Shown one piece after another: positions 47,043-57,340 of a stretch of DNA of 64,000 nt; within the stretch, counting starts at the first letter, position 1; each line of letters opens with the position of its first letter. Origin of the DNA: Sphingobacteriia bacterium (GTDB lineage: Bacteria > Bacteroidota > Bacteroidia > Bacteroidales > UBA7960); assembly GCA_011390785.1 (NCBI GenBank), contig JAABRR010000004.1, positions 62,001-126,000 on the forward strand. Direction: 5' to 3'. The notes beneath the pieces are model-generated. The model had not been told where the DNA came from. It saw nothing but the letters and a program-made list of their open reading frames with translations, and ran no database searches. The translations under genes and the position numbers were made by a program.

Positions 47043-47669
47043 TTAATCGATCAGTTTTAGCCCTTCTAAAGCCGATTCACTTGAAGGGGTATTCAACAAT
47101 GCTTTTTGAAAAAGCACTTTCGCTTCCCGATATTTTTTTTGCTGAAAGTTTGTCCAGCCCAGCATTAACAATCCATCATAATCAAAAGGATAAAGATTTA
47201 CAATTTTCTTGAAGTATTTCTCCGCTTCATCGTACTGCAATCTGTTGTAGTAAATTAACCCCATATTATACAAAGACAATGTGTTAGATGGGGCTATTTC
47301 GAGTACATGTTTATATTGTTGAATAATGGCATCCCAGTTACCGGTAACTGAAAGGGGGTAGGTAATGCCCAATTTAGGTTCTATGGAAAAAGGCTTTAAC
47401 CGAATGGCACGCTCGTAGTAGTTTACGGATTCGCCCTGGTAGCCAGCCAGATAGGATAACCACCCCAGTCGGATATTCATTTCGTATGATTCCTGGTCGT
47501 AAACGGATTTAATTGCATTAATAGCCAGATCAAATTTCTGTTCTGTTTCGTAAATGTAGCTTTGGGAAAAAGATTCCAGCGTTTTTTCGTTGTCGAATCT
47601 TGCGGCATGCAAGCTAGCCGAAGTCGCAAGCAGAATAAAAAATATAGTTGTTCTTCTTATAGTTTCCAT
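47043..47669 (-). CDS. Exported TPR protein, last gene of the PqqD/ATP-grasp operon
   Basis: A 208-residue protein with a short signal peptide (about 1-22, SASLHAAR) and about four tetratricopeptide repeats, such as AGYQGESVNYYERAIRLKP, YNMGLIYYNRLQYDEAEKYFKKIVNLYP and FQQKKYREAKVLFQKALLN. It is likely a periplasmic assembly or scaffold protein. Its start codon lies inside the end of the preceding 451-residue gene (13-base overlap), so the two are translationally coupled. Function unknown. Confidence 0.8.
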   Translation of the reverse strand: METIRRTTIFFILLATSASLHAARFDNEKTLESFSQSYIYETEQKFDLAINAIKSVYDQESYEMNIRLGWLSYLAGYQGESVNYYERAIRLKPFSIEPKLGITYPLSVTGNWDAIIQQYKHVLEIAPSNTLSLYNMGLIYYNRLQYDEAEKYFKKIVNLYPFDYDGLLMLGWTNFQQKKYREAKVLFQKALLNTPSSESALEGLKLID

Positions 47670-49012
47670 ATGAGCCCTCCGGAAATGTTTATAGTCGAAT
47701 AATTTTGTTGATTTTCAAATTGTAGTGGTTCCAAATCTGTCCGATATTCACTCGAACTGTTGGTATACGAAAAGCTCCCAACCCATTGCAGATTTTTAGA
47801 AGGCATGGGAATAATAGCTCTTATGATTAGTGGATTGGTGGTAGTTTCAAGTGCATTAAAAAGGATGTTATTGTTAATATCGTACCAGTTCGACAGGTCT
47901 CCTGCAATTGTTTCAGCTTCCAGCCAGAGTGATCGGGACACTTTGAATCCCAATTTGTGCTGATGGATATAGGATGACAGTTTTGTGCTTCCGCTTTCCT
48001 GTTGGTGATAGTACCCACTAACCGAGTAATAAAGGTTAAGATTGGCGAAAGGATAGATTTTCAGGTGCGCTCCTGCCTGGGTGGCACGAACCGAATTAAC
48101 AGTTCCTGTGGCTCCAGATAAACCGGTGGCAAATCGGGCAAAATCTTTTTCCAGACTAAGAAATGAAAGGAAATGGGTTTCATTGTAATAGCCGATGGTT
48201 GAATAACCGTTCCTCCCAAATCCGGAAAAAACCGTGCTATAAATTGGAATATTGGTGTGCGATACAATGAAGCCAGGAGATATCCTAAATCCATAAACAG
48301 GTGTTATGTGTAAGGCGAGCATGTATTCCAGCAAATTAATGGATTGATCAGTATTAATTACCATTTCCTGATCATCTTTTAAAAGACTGAATTCATTTTT
48401 CCTCATGTATCCCACCCTGTGTTCAGCCAAAATGCTATTGCCTCCCAGTTTGTGAGTAAGGCCTATTTGTGGAAAAAAATAACTTTTCATAGCTTTTTGT
48501 ACGCCATCTTGTTCAGGGTTGAAATTATTGATGATGGTAGAAATTGCATTCCCAGAAGAAGCATTGCCATAAGTTAAAAAGAAGTAAAAATCAGTAATCT
48601 GCTTTGTATATCGTTGATATACGGCAAGGTTGTTTCTGAAATTGATTTTTGATGAAGCTTTAATGGCGTCGTTTTTTCTTCCACCAAATTCATAACTATT
48701 TAAAAGAAAGTTTAAAGCAATCGGATCCTGGCTGTTAAACGCAAGAGCTTTCTCATAATGCCGGGCTGCCAGTCTGTATTTACCCTGGGCGTAATAAGAC
48801 CAGGCAACACGCATACGCAGGTAATAATAATCCAGACCATTGTCTATAGAATGCTTCGCGGTTTTTCTCAGCCCTTCCCAATCGCCAGCCAGGTATTGCT
48901 GGTAAGTAAGCGAATCAACCGAAGGGAAGTGAACACTTTGCTGAGCGTTCAGATCAAAAAATCCGGTAAAGCTTACTATGGTAAGTAAAATGATTAAACT
49001 GTATCTGCGCAT
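47657..49012 (-). CDS. Outer-membrane protein with TPR N-terminus and beta-barrel (YaiO-like architecture)
   Basis: A 451-residue protein with a signal peptide (about 1-24, FDLNAQQS), two or three TPR units (about 30-130: YYAQGKYRLAARHYEKALAFNSQDP) and a C-terminal barrel of strands rich in aromatic residues, ending ISGGLIWKL. The overall plan resembles YaiO-type outer-membrane proteins, but the match is not firm. It overlaps the UT-M23 gene by 19 bases and the next TPR gene by 13 bases. It may form the outer-membrane part of the operon's product path, which is inference. Confidence 0.72.
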   Translation of the reverse strand: MRRYSLIILLTIVSFTGFFDLNAQQSVHFPSVDSLTYQQYLAGDWEGLRKTAKHSIDNGLDYYYLRMRVAWSYYAQGKYRLAARHYEKALAFNSQDPIALNFLLNSYEFGGRKNDAIKASSKINFRNNLAVYQRYTKQITDFYFFLTYGNASSGNAISTIINNFNPEQDGVQKAMKSYFFPQIGLTHKLGGNSILAEHRVGYMRKNEFSLLKDDQEMVINTDQSINLLEYMLALHITPVYGFRISPGFIVSHTNIPIYSTVFSGFGRNGYSTIGYYNETHFLSFLSLEKDFARFATGLSGATGTVNSVRATQAGAHLKIYPFANLNLYYSVSGYYHQQESGSTKLSSYIHQHKLGFKVSRSLWLEAETIAGDLSNWYDINNNILFNALETTTNPLIIRAIIPMPSKNLQWVGSFSYTNSSSEYRTDLEPLQFENQQNYSTINISGGLIWKL

Positions 49013-51210
49013 CTTTCTAGAGTCAATTTTTTATCGGGTTTGAAAATGGTAAAAGAACATAAGCCAAATTCCGTTATTTTAATGGAATACTTTTTCCTGG
49101 AAATTTCTTTTTTTAATATTTTGTTTATAGCATTGGAATTCAGTGTTATAGATGATTGGTCAAAAGAGTTGTCGTAAGTACTGTACTGCAGTAAATACAC
49201 CGATTTGGTAAATATTTTAAAGGGGCTTATGAAATCCTGAAACCACAAGTATTTTTTGGGGAAATGAAGGTGCAGGGGATAACTGTCATTAATTTCAAGA
49301 TTCTTGTAAAACCCTTTCTGAATTTTGTAAGCTCCCAGAAAAAATTCGTACAAAAATCCATTTCTATCTCCATAAAACTGGGTAAAGTAAAACAAGCTTT
49401 CATGATTCTCGAAATAGGCAAGACTTCGGGTTTCCCGACAATAAAGGTACGATTGGTTGAGGGGATTAACTTTCACCTCCCAGGTAACTTCGCCAATTTC
49501 TTTATTATTTTCTTTTATTTTAAAATTAAATAACTGTCCGGGAACCAGCTGAAAAGCATTTTTCAACAATTCGTTTACATCTACATTAGAAACCAGGTCA
49601 TCTTTATGGGGCCTTGCATAACTCATATAGTCCGTAGATTCGGGATTGTGCTTAATATAGTTCATGAAGGGGTAATCCATTGTAAAAGAGCCAATCCAGG
49701 GGTTTTCCTGCATCTGAAAATGAAGGTGGGGGTAAGGTGATCTGCCGGAATTGCCACAACGGCCCAGCATTTGTCCGGCAGTAACTTTATCTCCTTCTTT
49801 TACTTCGATGGAATCTTTTTTCAAATGACTTAATTTGGAATAGGTGTGGTCATCGTGCTTTAAAATCACCGTATTACCCCAGTTATCCTTCAGATTTACC
49901 TGCCCGATAACATTGTCTTCAATATCGTTGGTTACTTTCTCTACAACTCCGTCAGCCGGAGCAATGACAGGTTTGTTGAAGCAATAGTAGTCTTCTGCGT
50001 AGTTGCCTTTATTGCTGAATTGCTTATTTTCATTATCTACAATGACAAAATCAAAAGCATGTTTCCACTTGTCCTGATGGGTATATTCACCATCATGTGC
50101 CTGCGAAACCTGCCAGGTACCCCAAAAAGGCAACTTAACCGGAATCAGATGATGATAACGGAACCGTTCTATTTTATTATAAAACGTATAGAGATTCTTT
50201 TCGGGCGAATTGAACTGGAAAAAAACTTCTGAAAGCTTGTGTGAATAATCTACCCTGAATTTCAAAATGTATAAATACAGTAAGGTAACAAGGGTAAAGG
50301 GTAGTGAATACAAGGGTAATCTGAAGGTATAAAAGATTCCACTCAAACTCAACGTAATCACCGCCACCATAGGGATAAGAACAACCACACTCAGGTAGGA
50401 CCGTTTGGAAGGTATAAGAAAAAAACCACCTACTGCAATAGATGTAAGGATGTAATTAAACCCAATATAGCTGTAATCGTAACTATTTATCTGAACCCCA
50501 ATGAGCGAGTAAAATGTCCAGGCTACCAAAAAACCCAGTACAGCCAGTGTGAAGCCAATCCGGCTAAACCAAAGCAACCCCAACGCTATTACAATACCGG
50601 CAATAATGTTATACTGAAAGAATATGGCACTCAGCGATACAAGGAAAGATTTTGGAATTTCTGGCATTGGAAGAGCTGAAAATGATTCGTAAATTCTTAC
50701 CAGGGGCAATCCCCCCAGGGCATAAAACTCATTGAGGGTATAAATGCCCCGCTCGTTTATACCTAACACAGTAAAATTCGAAGATGCCATGAAAAAGGCC
50801 CATATAGTGAGCAAAAAAGGAAAACTCAGAAAGGGCAAGTGATATTTCCCGATAACGCCCTGTAGCGATACAGATACAAACAAGCTGAAGATGGAGGCAA
50901 TAATAATGATAAACACCAGGTGTGGGGAAAAATAGTAATAAACCCCCAGGCCCAAACCGGTAAGAAGACTGTTAAACCCATAAAGCCCTTTGGCTATTAC
51001 CGATCGGTCGAAGTTTAGAGCAAACCCCACAATTGAAGTGGTAATTACGGCCAGTAAACCAGCCAATCCGGCAAAAGGATCAAAAAACGAAATAACGATT
51101 AATAAGGTGGCAAACCCTCGGTGATCAGAAAAGAAAACCTGGGAGTAACTGTTAAAGATACTCCGCAGGAAGTGATCGAAATCCGTTTTGGTCATTGGAA
51201 ATACTTTCAT
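48994..51210 (-). CDS. Urea-transporter-family protein fused to an M23 metallopeptidase-like domain
   Basis: A 738-residue inner-membrane protein. Residues about 30-335 carry many hydrophobic helices with the UT-family style SYSQVFFSDHRGFATLLIVISFFDPFAG, and NSLLTGLGLGVYYYF repeated as a related half near 205-260. Residues about 370-515 form a LytM/M23 domain: HAFDFVIVD supplies the His/Asp pair, and GRCGNSGRSPYPHLHFQM the HxH zinc motif; GVVEKV and NTVILKHDDHTYSKLSHL fit too. The final ~220 residues are unrecognised. Urea transport and peptidoglycan cleavage are known for the separate families; the role of the fusion is inference. Confidence 0.8.
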   Translation of the reverse strand: MKVFPMTKTDFDHFLRSIFNSYSQVFFSDHRGFATLLIVISFFDPFAGLAGLLAVITTSIVGFALNFDRSVIAKGLYGFNSLLTGLGLGVYYYFSPHLVFIIIIASIFSLFVSVSLQGVIGKYHLPFLSFPFLLTIWAFFMASSNFTVLGINERGIYTLNEFYALGGLPLVRIYESFSALPMPEIPKSFLVSLSAIFFQYNIIAGIVIALGLLWFSRIGFTLAVLGFLVAWTFYSLIGVQINSYDYSYIGFNYILTSIAVGGFFLIPSKRSYLSVVVLIPMVAVITLSLSGIFYTFRLPLYSLPFTLVTLLYLYILKFRVDYSHKLSEVFFQFNSPEKNLYTFYNKIERFRYHHLIPVKLPFWGTWQVSQAHDGEYTHQDKWKHAFDFVIVDNENKQFSNKGNYAEDYYCFNKPVIAPADGVVEKVTNDIEDNVIGQVNLKDNWGNTVILKHDDHTYSKLSHLKKDSIEVKEGDKVTAGQMLGRCGNSGRSPYPHLHFQMQENPWIGSFTMDYPFMNYIKHNPESTDYMSYARPHKDDLVSNVDVNELLKNAFQLVPGQLFNFKIKENNKEIGEVTWEVKVNPLNQSYLYCRETRSLAYFENHESLFYFTQFYGDRNGFLYEFFLGAYKIQKGFYKNLEINDSYPLHLHFPKKYLWFQDFISPFKIFTKSVYLLQYSTYDNSFDQSSITLNSNAINKILKKEISRKKYSIKITEFGLCSFTIFKPDKKLTLERCADTV

Positions 51211-51259
51211 CCGCTATGCTGATAATGCCAAAAAATGGCGGCGTATCATTTGATGATTT

Positions 51260-52618
51260 TTAAAGTGTGAATTTACGCAAATGTTCTGGTACCCGATCAA
51301 GAGCATTCATGGTTTCATGGTTTTCATTTTCCCTTACGATATAAGGTTTGCCATCCATACCAATCATCACTACTTTGGGCCGGTAGGTAATGAATTGAAG
51401 CCACTGGGTCATATTGTAGGCGCCAATTCTGGGTATTACAACGTGTTCTCCTTTTTCGATTACCGGAAATTGCACAGCACTCCTGATTACATCAATATTC
51501 ATACACAAAGGGCCGTAGATAGTGGTGTCGTCCATGTCGGTGTATTGCTCCTGAGCCGGCATAATGGTATGCTCATACCAAAAAGAAGTAAAAAGGTTGT
51601 TGATGCCTATATCGATGATCATGGAACGGCGCCCGTCGGCAAGTCGTTTGTTGGCAAGCACTGTTCCCAGAAGATAGCCAGCATCATCAATAAGGGCTCG
51701 TCCGGTTTCCAGAATAAGGGTGGGCATTTTATCATACTGAATATCAGAATTATTGAGTGCCTGTGAAATGGCTTCGGCATATTCATCAAATGATGGGCAA
51801 GTATCTGAACCTGGTAAATATGCCCCTTTTAATGTGTTTTTCGATGCAAATCCACCACCCATGTCAATGTACTTTATGTAATGGTTGAACTTGCGAAAAG
51901 TTTTTACCGCCAGTTCTGCCAGCTTACTGGTAGCAACAGAGTAGGGCATAGGGCTCATGATATAGGTGCCAATATGTGTATGGAGACCCAGTAAATCCAG
52001 ATTGGGCTGCGTCATAATTTTATTTATAGCCGACCAGGCTTCGCCGTTTTCATAATTGAATCCAAAACGATCCCATTGCGGATAAATACCTGTATCCATA
52101 TTTACCCTGATGGCAACTTTGGCTTTTTTCTTCAGTTTTTCGGTAATGGCAATCAGTGCGTGTAATTCATCAAAATGATCTAAATGAATGTAAGATCCAT
52201 TTTCTACGGCAATGGTAAGGTCTTCGTCTGATTTATCGGGGCCATTAAAAATGATATTGCTTCCGGGCACTCCGTTGGCAATAGCCTTCTGGTATTCAAA
52301 CCCTGACACTACCTCTGCCCATGATCCTTCCTGATGATAAACGTTGCAAACAGCATTGAGATAGTTAGTTTTGTACGACCAGGCCATCTGCACTTTTGGA
52401 TACCTGGTTGTGAAAGCTCTAAGCACAGACTGATAAGTATTCCGAATGGTTTTTTCAGAGATAATGTACAAGGGTGAGCCGAATTCTTTAATCAGATCGG
52501 CAACCAAATTATTATCGATATGTGTTAGGGGTTTAATTTGTGATTTCATCCCGTATTTATCGGGAACTCCTGCTTTTATGCGGGTAATTAGCGGTCTTTC
52601 AAATTTTTTCTTTTCCAT
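51260..52618 (-). CDS. Fold-type III PLP decarboxylase (diaminopimelate/ornithine decarboxylase-like)
   Basis: A 452-residue PLP enzyme of the alanine-racemase-fold decarboxylase group. The PLP lysine is Lys83 in MAWSYKTNYLNA. The barrel carries HTHIGTY-type LLGLHTHIGTYI, GGGFASKN and ETGRALIDDAGYLLG, the last being the phosphate-binding ExGR motif. The C-terminal domain has GPLCMNIDVI, with the cysteine that reaches into the partner active site, and IGAYNMTQWLQF. It could act on diaminopimelate, but the family also includes enzymes working on carrier-bound amino acids. It lies 11 bases after the ATP-grasp gene, so a shared pathway is likely. Confidence 0.87.
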   Translation of the reverse strand: MEKKKFERPLITRIKAGVPDKYGMKSQIKPLTHIDNNLVADLIKEFGSPLYIISEKTIRNTYQSVLRAFTTRYPKVQMAWSYKTNYLNAVCNVYHQEGSWAEVVSGFEYQKAIANGVPGSNIIFNGPDKSDEDLTIAVENGSYIHLDHFDELHALIAITEKLKKKAKVAIRVNMDTGIYPQWDRFGFNYENGEAWSAINKIMTQPNLDLLGLHTHIGTYIMSPMPYSVATSKLAELAVKTFRKFNHYIKYIDMGGGFASKNTLKGAYLPGSDTCPSFDEYAEAISQALNNSDIQYDKMPTLILETGRALIDDAGYLLGTVLANKRLADGRRSMIIDIGINNLFTSFWYEHTIMPAQEQYTDMDDTTIYGPLCMNIDVIRSAVQFPVIEKGEHVVIPRIGAYNMTQWLQFITYRPKVVMIGMDGKPYIVRENENHETMNALDRVPEHLRKFTL

Positions 52619-52629
52619 TGGGTGGTTAT

Positions 52630-53673
52630 TTATATTTCTCCGTCTATTGATATTTTTCTAAAATCGTTGATGTCGGCAATAAGATCGTAAGAATATCTTA
52701 CAAACATTTTTCCTATGTCATACTGCGTCATAGGTTCAACCTTTTTGCCAATAGCCAATAGGGCAAGAGCTTCCGGAATATTCTGGCCAGCACCTACCGC
52801 CAGGTAAACCCATGCCGGAATGCGCGGATTGATTTCAATCAGGTAATACTCTCCGGCTGCTGTTTTAATCATTTCGAGTTCCATGCCCCCTTTCCATTTC
52901 GACTTTTCAATCAAACTATGGGTAATATCAAGGAGTTTCTTATCGGCAATGGTGATACCGCTCCATGCCTTTCCCTTGTCGGTAATAAACTGTTTTCGCA
53001 TAGGCACCGCCGCGATGGTTTGGCCTTGTCCGTCGCCCAGTGCTACAACATTTACCTCTGTACCTTTTACATACTGCTGAATAATAACAGGCAGGCCCCA
53101 TTTGGCGTTAAGAGAATGAAAATACCCGGCAACCTGGTCAGGATTATAGGCCAGATGAGCATCATAAAATTTCCCTTTCACAAAAACCGGGTAGTCGAAA
53201 TGATCGGTTATCTTGGCGATGTCTGCAGCAGATGTCAATGATATACTCTTTGGAACCAGCACGTTGTATTTTTCACCGTACTTTTCGAGTACGTTTTTCT
53301 GTCTCTCTTCAAACTGCGAAAACCCGGGTAAGAAAGCCTTTATACCTTGCTGATTGAGCAAAGATTCTGCCTTCATAAAAGTAAAAAGCTCGGCATCGAG
53401 ATTAGGGATAATCAAATCGAAGGCTGTTTTCTGGTAAATTTCTATCAGCCTGTTAAGAAAAGCTTCGGCTCCGCCTGATGGGTAGGGAATCATGTAAATC
53501 TTGTCGGTTAGCTCCTTCATGTAAATGCCGGGTTCCAGATTTTCATAAACCAACCCAATGATTTTTACATTGAGTTTTGTAGATTCCTTCAACCCCCGTA
53601 TTACCGGAACTCCCGGACCCGGATTGTCTGTATTGTTAAGCCCCGTTATGGCTATGGTTACATCCTTCTTCAT
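52630..53673 (-). CDS. ATP-grasp domain ligase
   Basis: A 347-residue ATP-dependent carboxylate ligase of the carbamoyl-phosphate-synthase-like ATP-grasp type. Residues 1-110 form a preATP-grasp domain beginning AITGLNNTDNPGPGVPVIRG. The ATP site is seen in DYPVFVKGKFYDAHLAY, VIIQQYVKGTEVNVVALG and, near the C-terminus, YYLIEINPRIPAWVYL, whose Glu and Asn bind Mg2+. It lies 5 bases after the PqqD-like gene. Substrates unknown; a peptide- or amino-acid-joining role is inference from the family and neighbours. Confidence 0.88.
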   Translation of the reverse strand: MKKDVTIAITGLNNTDNPGPGVPVIRGLKESTKLNVKIIGLVYENLEPGIYMKELTDKIYMIPYPSGGAEAFLNRLIEIYQKTAFDLIIPNLDAELFTFMKAESLLNQQGIKAFLPGFSQFEERQKNVLEKYGEKYNVLVPKSISLTSAADIAKITDHFDYPVFVKGKFYDAHLAYNPDQVAGYFHSLNAKWGLPVIIQQYVKGTEVNVVALGDGQGQTIAAVPMRKQFITDKGKAWSGITIADKKLLDITHSLIEKSKWKGGMELEMIKTAAGEYYLIEINPRIPAWVYLAVGAGQNIPEALALLAIGKKVEPMTQYDIGKMFVRYSYDLIADINDFRKISIDGEI

Positions 53674-53678
53674 GCTAA

Positions 53679-53930
53679 TTATTCTCCTTCTGCTTCAAAA
53701 AGTTCGTAACGCTTTAGCATATTTACAAAATCATCGATATAATGTATGAGCATGGACTTCTCCACATCGTATTCTTCCATTATTTTTTTAGCAATTTCTT
53801 CATTCTCCTTACCTTCTTTTATCATAGCAAGAATAACCTGTCCTGTTTTGTTTACTGTGTAAGAATCACCAGTATTAGCATCAAAGAGAAATCCCGAGTC
53901 ACTAATGGCAATATTACTTTTTATTGACAT
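53679..53930 (-). CDS. PqqD family protein (peptide chaperone-like)
   Basis: An 83-residue protein with the PqqD fold signature: a beta-strand start (SNIAISDSGFLFDANTGDSYTVN), helix TGQVILAMIKEGKENEEIAKKIMEEYDVEKSMLIHYIDDFVNML and a short acidic end. In known systems PqqD-like proteins bind ribosomally made precursor peptides and deliver them to modifying enzymes. It is the first gene of the six-gene operon; no precursor peptide was found near. Strong in fold, weak in exact role. Confidence 0.82.
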   Translation of the reverse strand: MSIKSNIAISDSGFLFDANTGDSYTVNKTGQVILAMIKEGKENEEIAKKIMEEYDVEKSMLIHYIDDFVNMLKRYELFEAEGE

Positions 53931-54421
53931 TTTTTAGAAAATTAAAAGTTAAATATTTGGGTTAGAAATCTGACCTTAAAATTAGTTGTTAAATAAGAGA
54001 AAAAAAACAGTAGTAACACGCTTTTTCTGCTTAAAAAAACACCTGGTTATGCAGATAGTAACATATCTGAATGTGAGATTAGATAGTGAAAAACTGTAAT
54101 GGTTTAATTTGGCGAAAAAAAAACTGAAAAGTATTTTTGGGGGTTGTTTATAGCTGCAGGATATCAGGCAAAACCTGATGCTCAAAGAACGGTTAACGAT
54201 TAAATATATCTTTTTTCGTTTAATTTATTACACGAAAATATTTCATAATAGACAACAAGCATTTTCTTTTTTTTATCTTTCTATAAGCCCTTGAAGCACA
54301 AGAACAGGATCAATAGTTGAATGAATACCTGCAGATTAAAGATGCATGCATGAAGATGTTTCGACTGATTTAGCTATTGTAATTTAATATTCAAATTTCA
54401 CAAAATTCAAAATAAGATATT
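53931..54421. other. Intergenic region upstream of the PqqD operon and the broken toxin-antitoxin pair
   Basis: About 490 bases, very A+T-rich. No perfect TAnnTTTG element was seen on the minus strand ahead of the PqqD-like gene. A short minus-strand open frame (53982-54185) looks accidental. No tRNA, repeat or attachment site was recognised. It may contain further decayed sequence belonging to the toxin-antitoxin locus. Confidence 0.5.
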
Positions 54422-54659
54422 ATGTACACAACATATCATTTAAAATCAGCTCTGGAAGTAAGCTCCGATATTTTAGATGCGATTAAAGCTACATTTGAAA
54501 GTAAACCTATTACTATAAATTATGAAAGAAGACGAAGACGAGCTTGACCTTATGCAAGATTTGAAAACTGTTTTGGATGAACGTCTTCAGGAGGATGAAA
54601 CCACCTATCTGACTGTCGAAGAATCGATCAACCAACTCAATAAAAAGTATGGCTTATAA
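54422..54659 (+). pseudogene. Frameshifted antitoxin of a RelE/ParE-type module
   Basis: Two short open frames together make one plausible antitoxin of about 76 residues. The first (54422-54547) begins MYTTYHLKSALEVSSDILDA and continues through ITIN before going out of frame and stopping at 54545-54547. The second, in another frame (54522-54659), reads MKEDEDELDLMQ and ends SINQLNKKYGL, the usual form of the C-terminal end in these antitoxins. The break falls near 54515-54525. The 3' end overlaps the toxin start by 11 bases, as in intact modules. The alternative is that the 45-residue second frame alone is expressed. Confidence 0.65.
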
Positions 54660-54944
54660 AATCATGATTTCGCCACGCGCTCAAAAGGAAATTGAAAACG
54701 CCATTGATTACTACGCTTTATATAGCGTTGATGCTCCTGAAAATGTCATAGCTGTTCTTAAAGAAAATTATGCAACATTGGAAATAAACCCATTTTTTAA
54801 GGTACGTTAAAAAATGTTCGTTCCTTCAAACTCAAAAAGTTTCGACATTCTATTTATTTTGTAATCAAAAAAAACCAAAACATCATTAAGGTGCTTTCCT
54901 GCTTCCACAATAAACGAAACCCAAATAAAAGACCGGGATTATAA
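54649..54944 (+). pseudogene. Frameshifted RelE/ParE-type toxin
   Basis: An ORF of 53 residues (54649-54810) begins MAYKIMISPRAQKEIENAID and reads INPFFKVR before a TAA at 54808-54810. Restoring one base there (TAT instead of TA) reopens the frame to KNVRSFKLKKF, HSIYFVIKKN, IIKVLSCFHNKRNP and a stop at 54944, giving a normal toxin of about 98 residues. The core ending SCFHNKRNP is the family's usual C-terminus. Hence a one-base loss has inactivated the toxin. The gene overlaps the antitoxin by 11 bases. Confidence 0.78.
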
Positions 54945-55079
54945 TATGAAATATGCATGAAAAATCACCTGATGGTGTGCCTCCTTTCCATTATTTGAAT
55001 TTTACCCCAGGATTTTAGATGGTCAAAAAGATTTCTGAAACTTTCACCCCCCCAATTATTATTTCTACTCAACTGACAT

Positions 55080-55116
55080 AAAAAAAGCCCTGTAACAATT
55101 GTCGTCACAGGGCTTT
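55080..55116 (-). terminator. Rho-independent terminator of gyrB
   Basis: On the minus strand, AAAGCCCTGT/ACAGGGCTTT forms a 10-base stem followed by a run of T residues, 21 bases after the gyrB stop codon. Confidence 0.88.
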
Positions 55117-55136
55117 CAAGGATTATGCAAAACGCT

Positions 55137-57161
<2,025 letters not shown>

Positions 57162-57287
57162 TTATTTGCAGAAAAACAGAGCATTTTTTAGTTTTTTTCA
57201 GTAGATTTATTTATTTGAATTTCAACTTGTTACGTATTTATCAACGATTTGTTAATAACTCTTGAATACTGAGTAGAAATGGATCAT

Positions 57288-57322
57288 AAAAAAAGCCCCA
57301 TTTCAGAAACAAATGGGGCTTT
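57288..57322 (-). terminator. Rho-independent terminator of the TPR/barrel operon
   Basis: On the minus strand, AAAGCCCCATTT/AAATGGGGCTTT forms a 12-base stem with a 7-base loop, followed by T residues, 19 bases after the stop codon of the barrel gene. Confidence 0.92.
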
Positions 57323-57340
57323 AAGCTAATATAATAATGT

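Noticed and set aside
47657-49012. Firm assignment as YaiO
   Set aside because: The plan is similar, but the barrel part does not show motifs that I can match with confidence.
53982-54185. Minus-strand open frame of 67 codons upstream of the PqqD operon
   Set aside because: Low-complexity, Phe/Ser-rich translation without domain resemblance; looks like chance in A+T-rich DNA.
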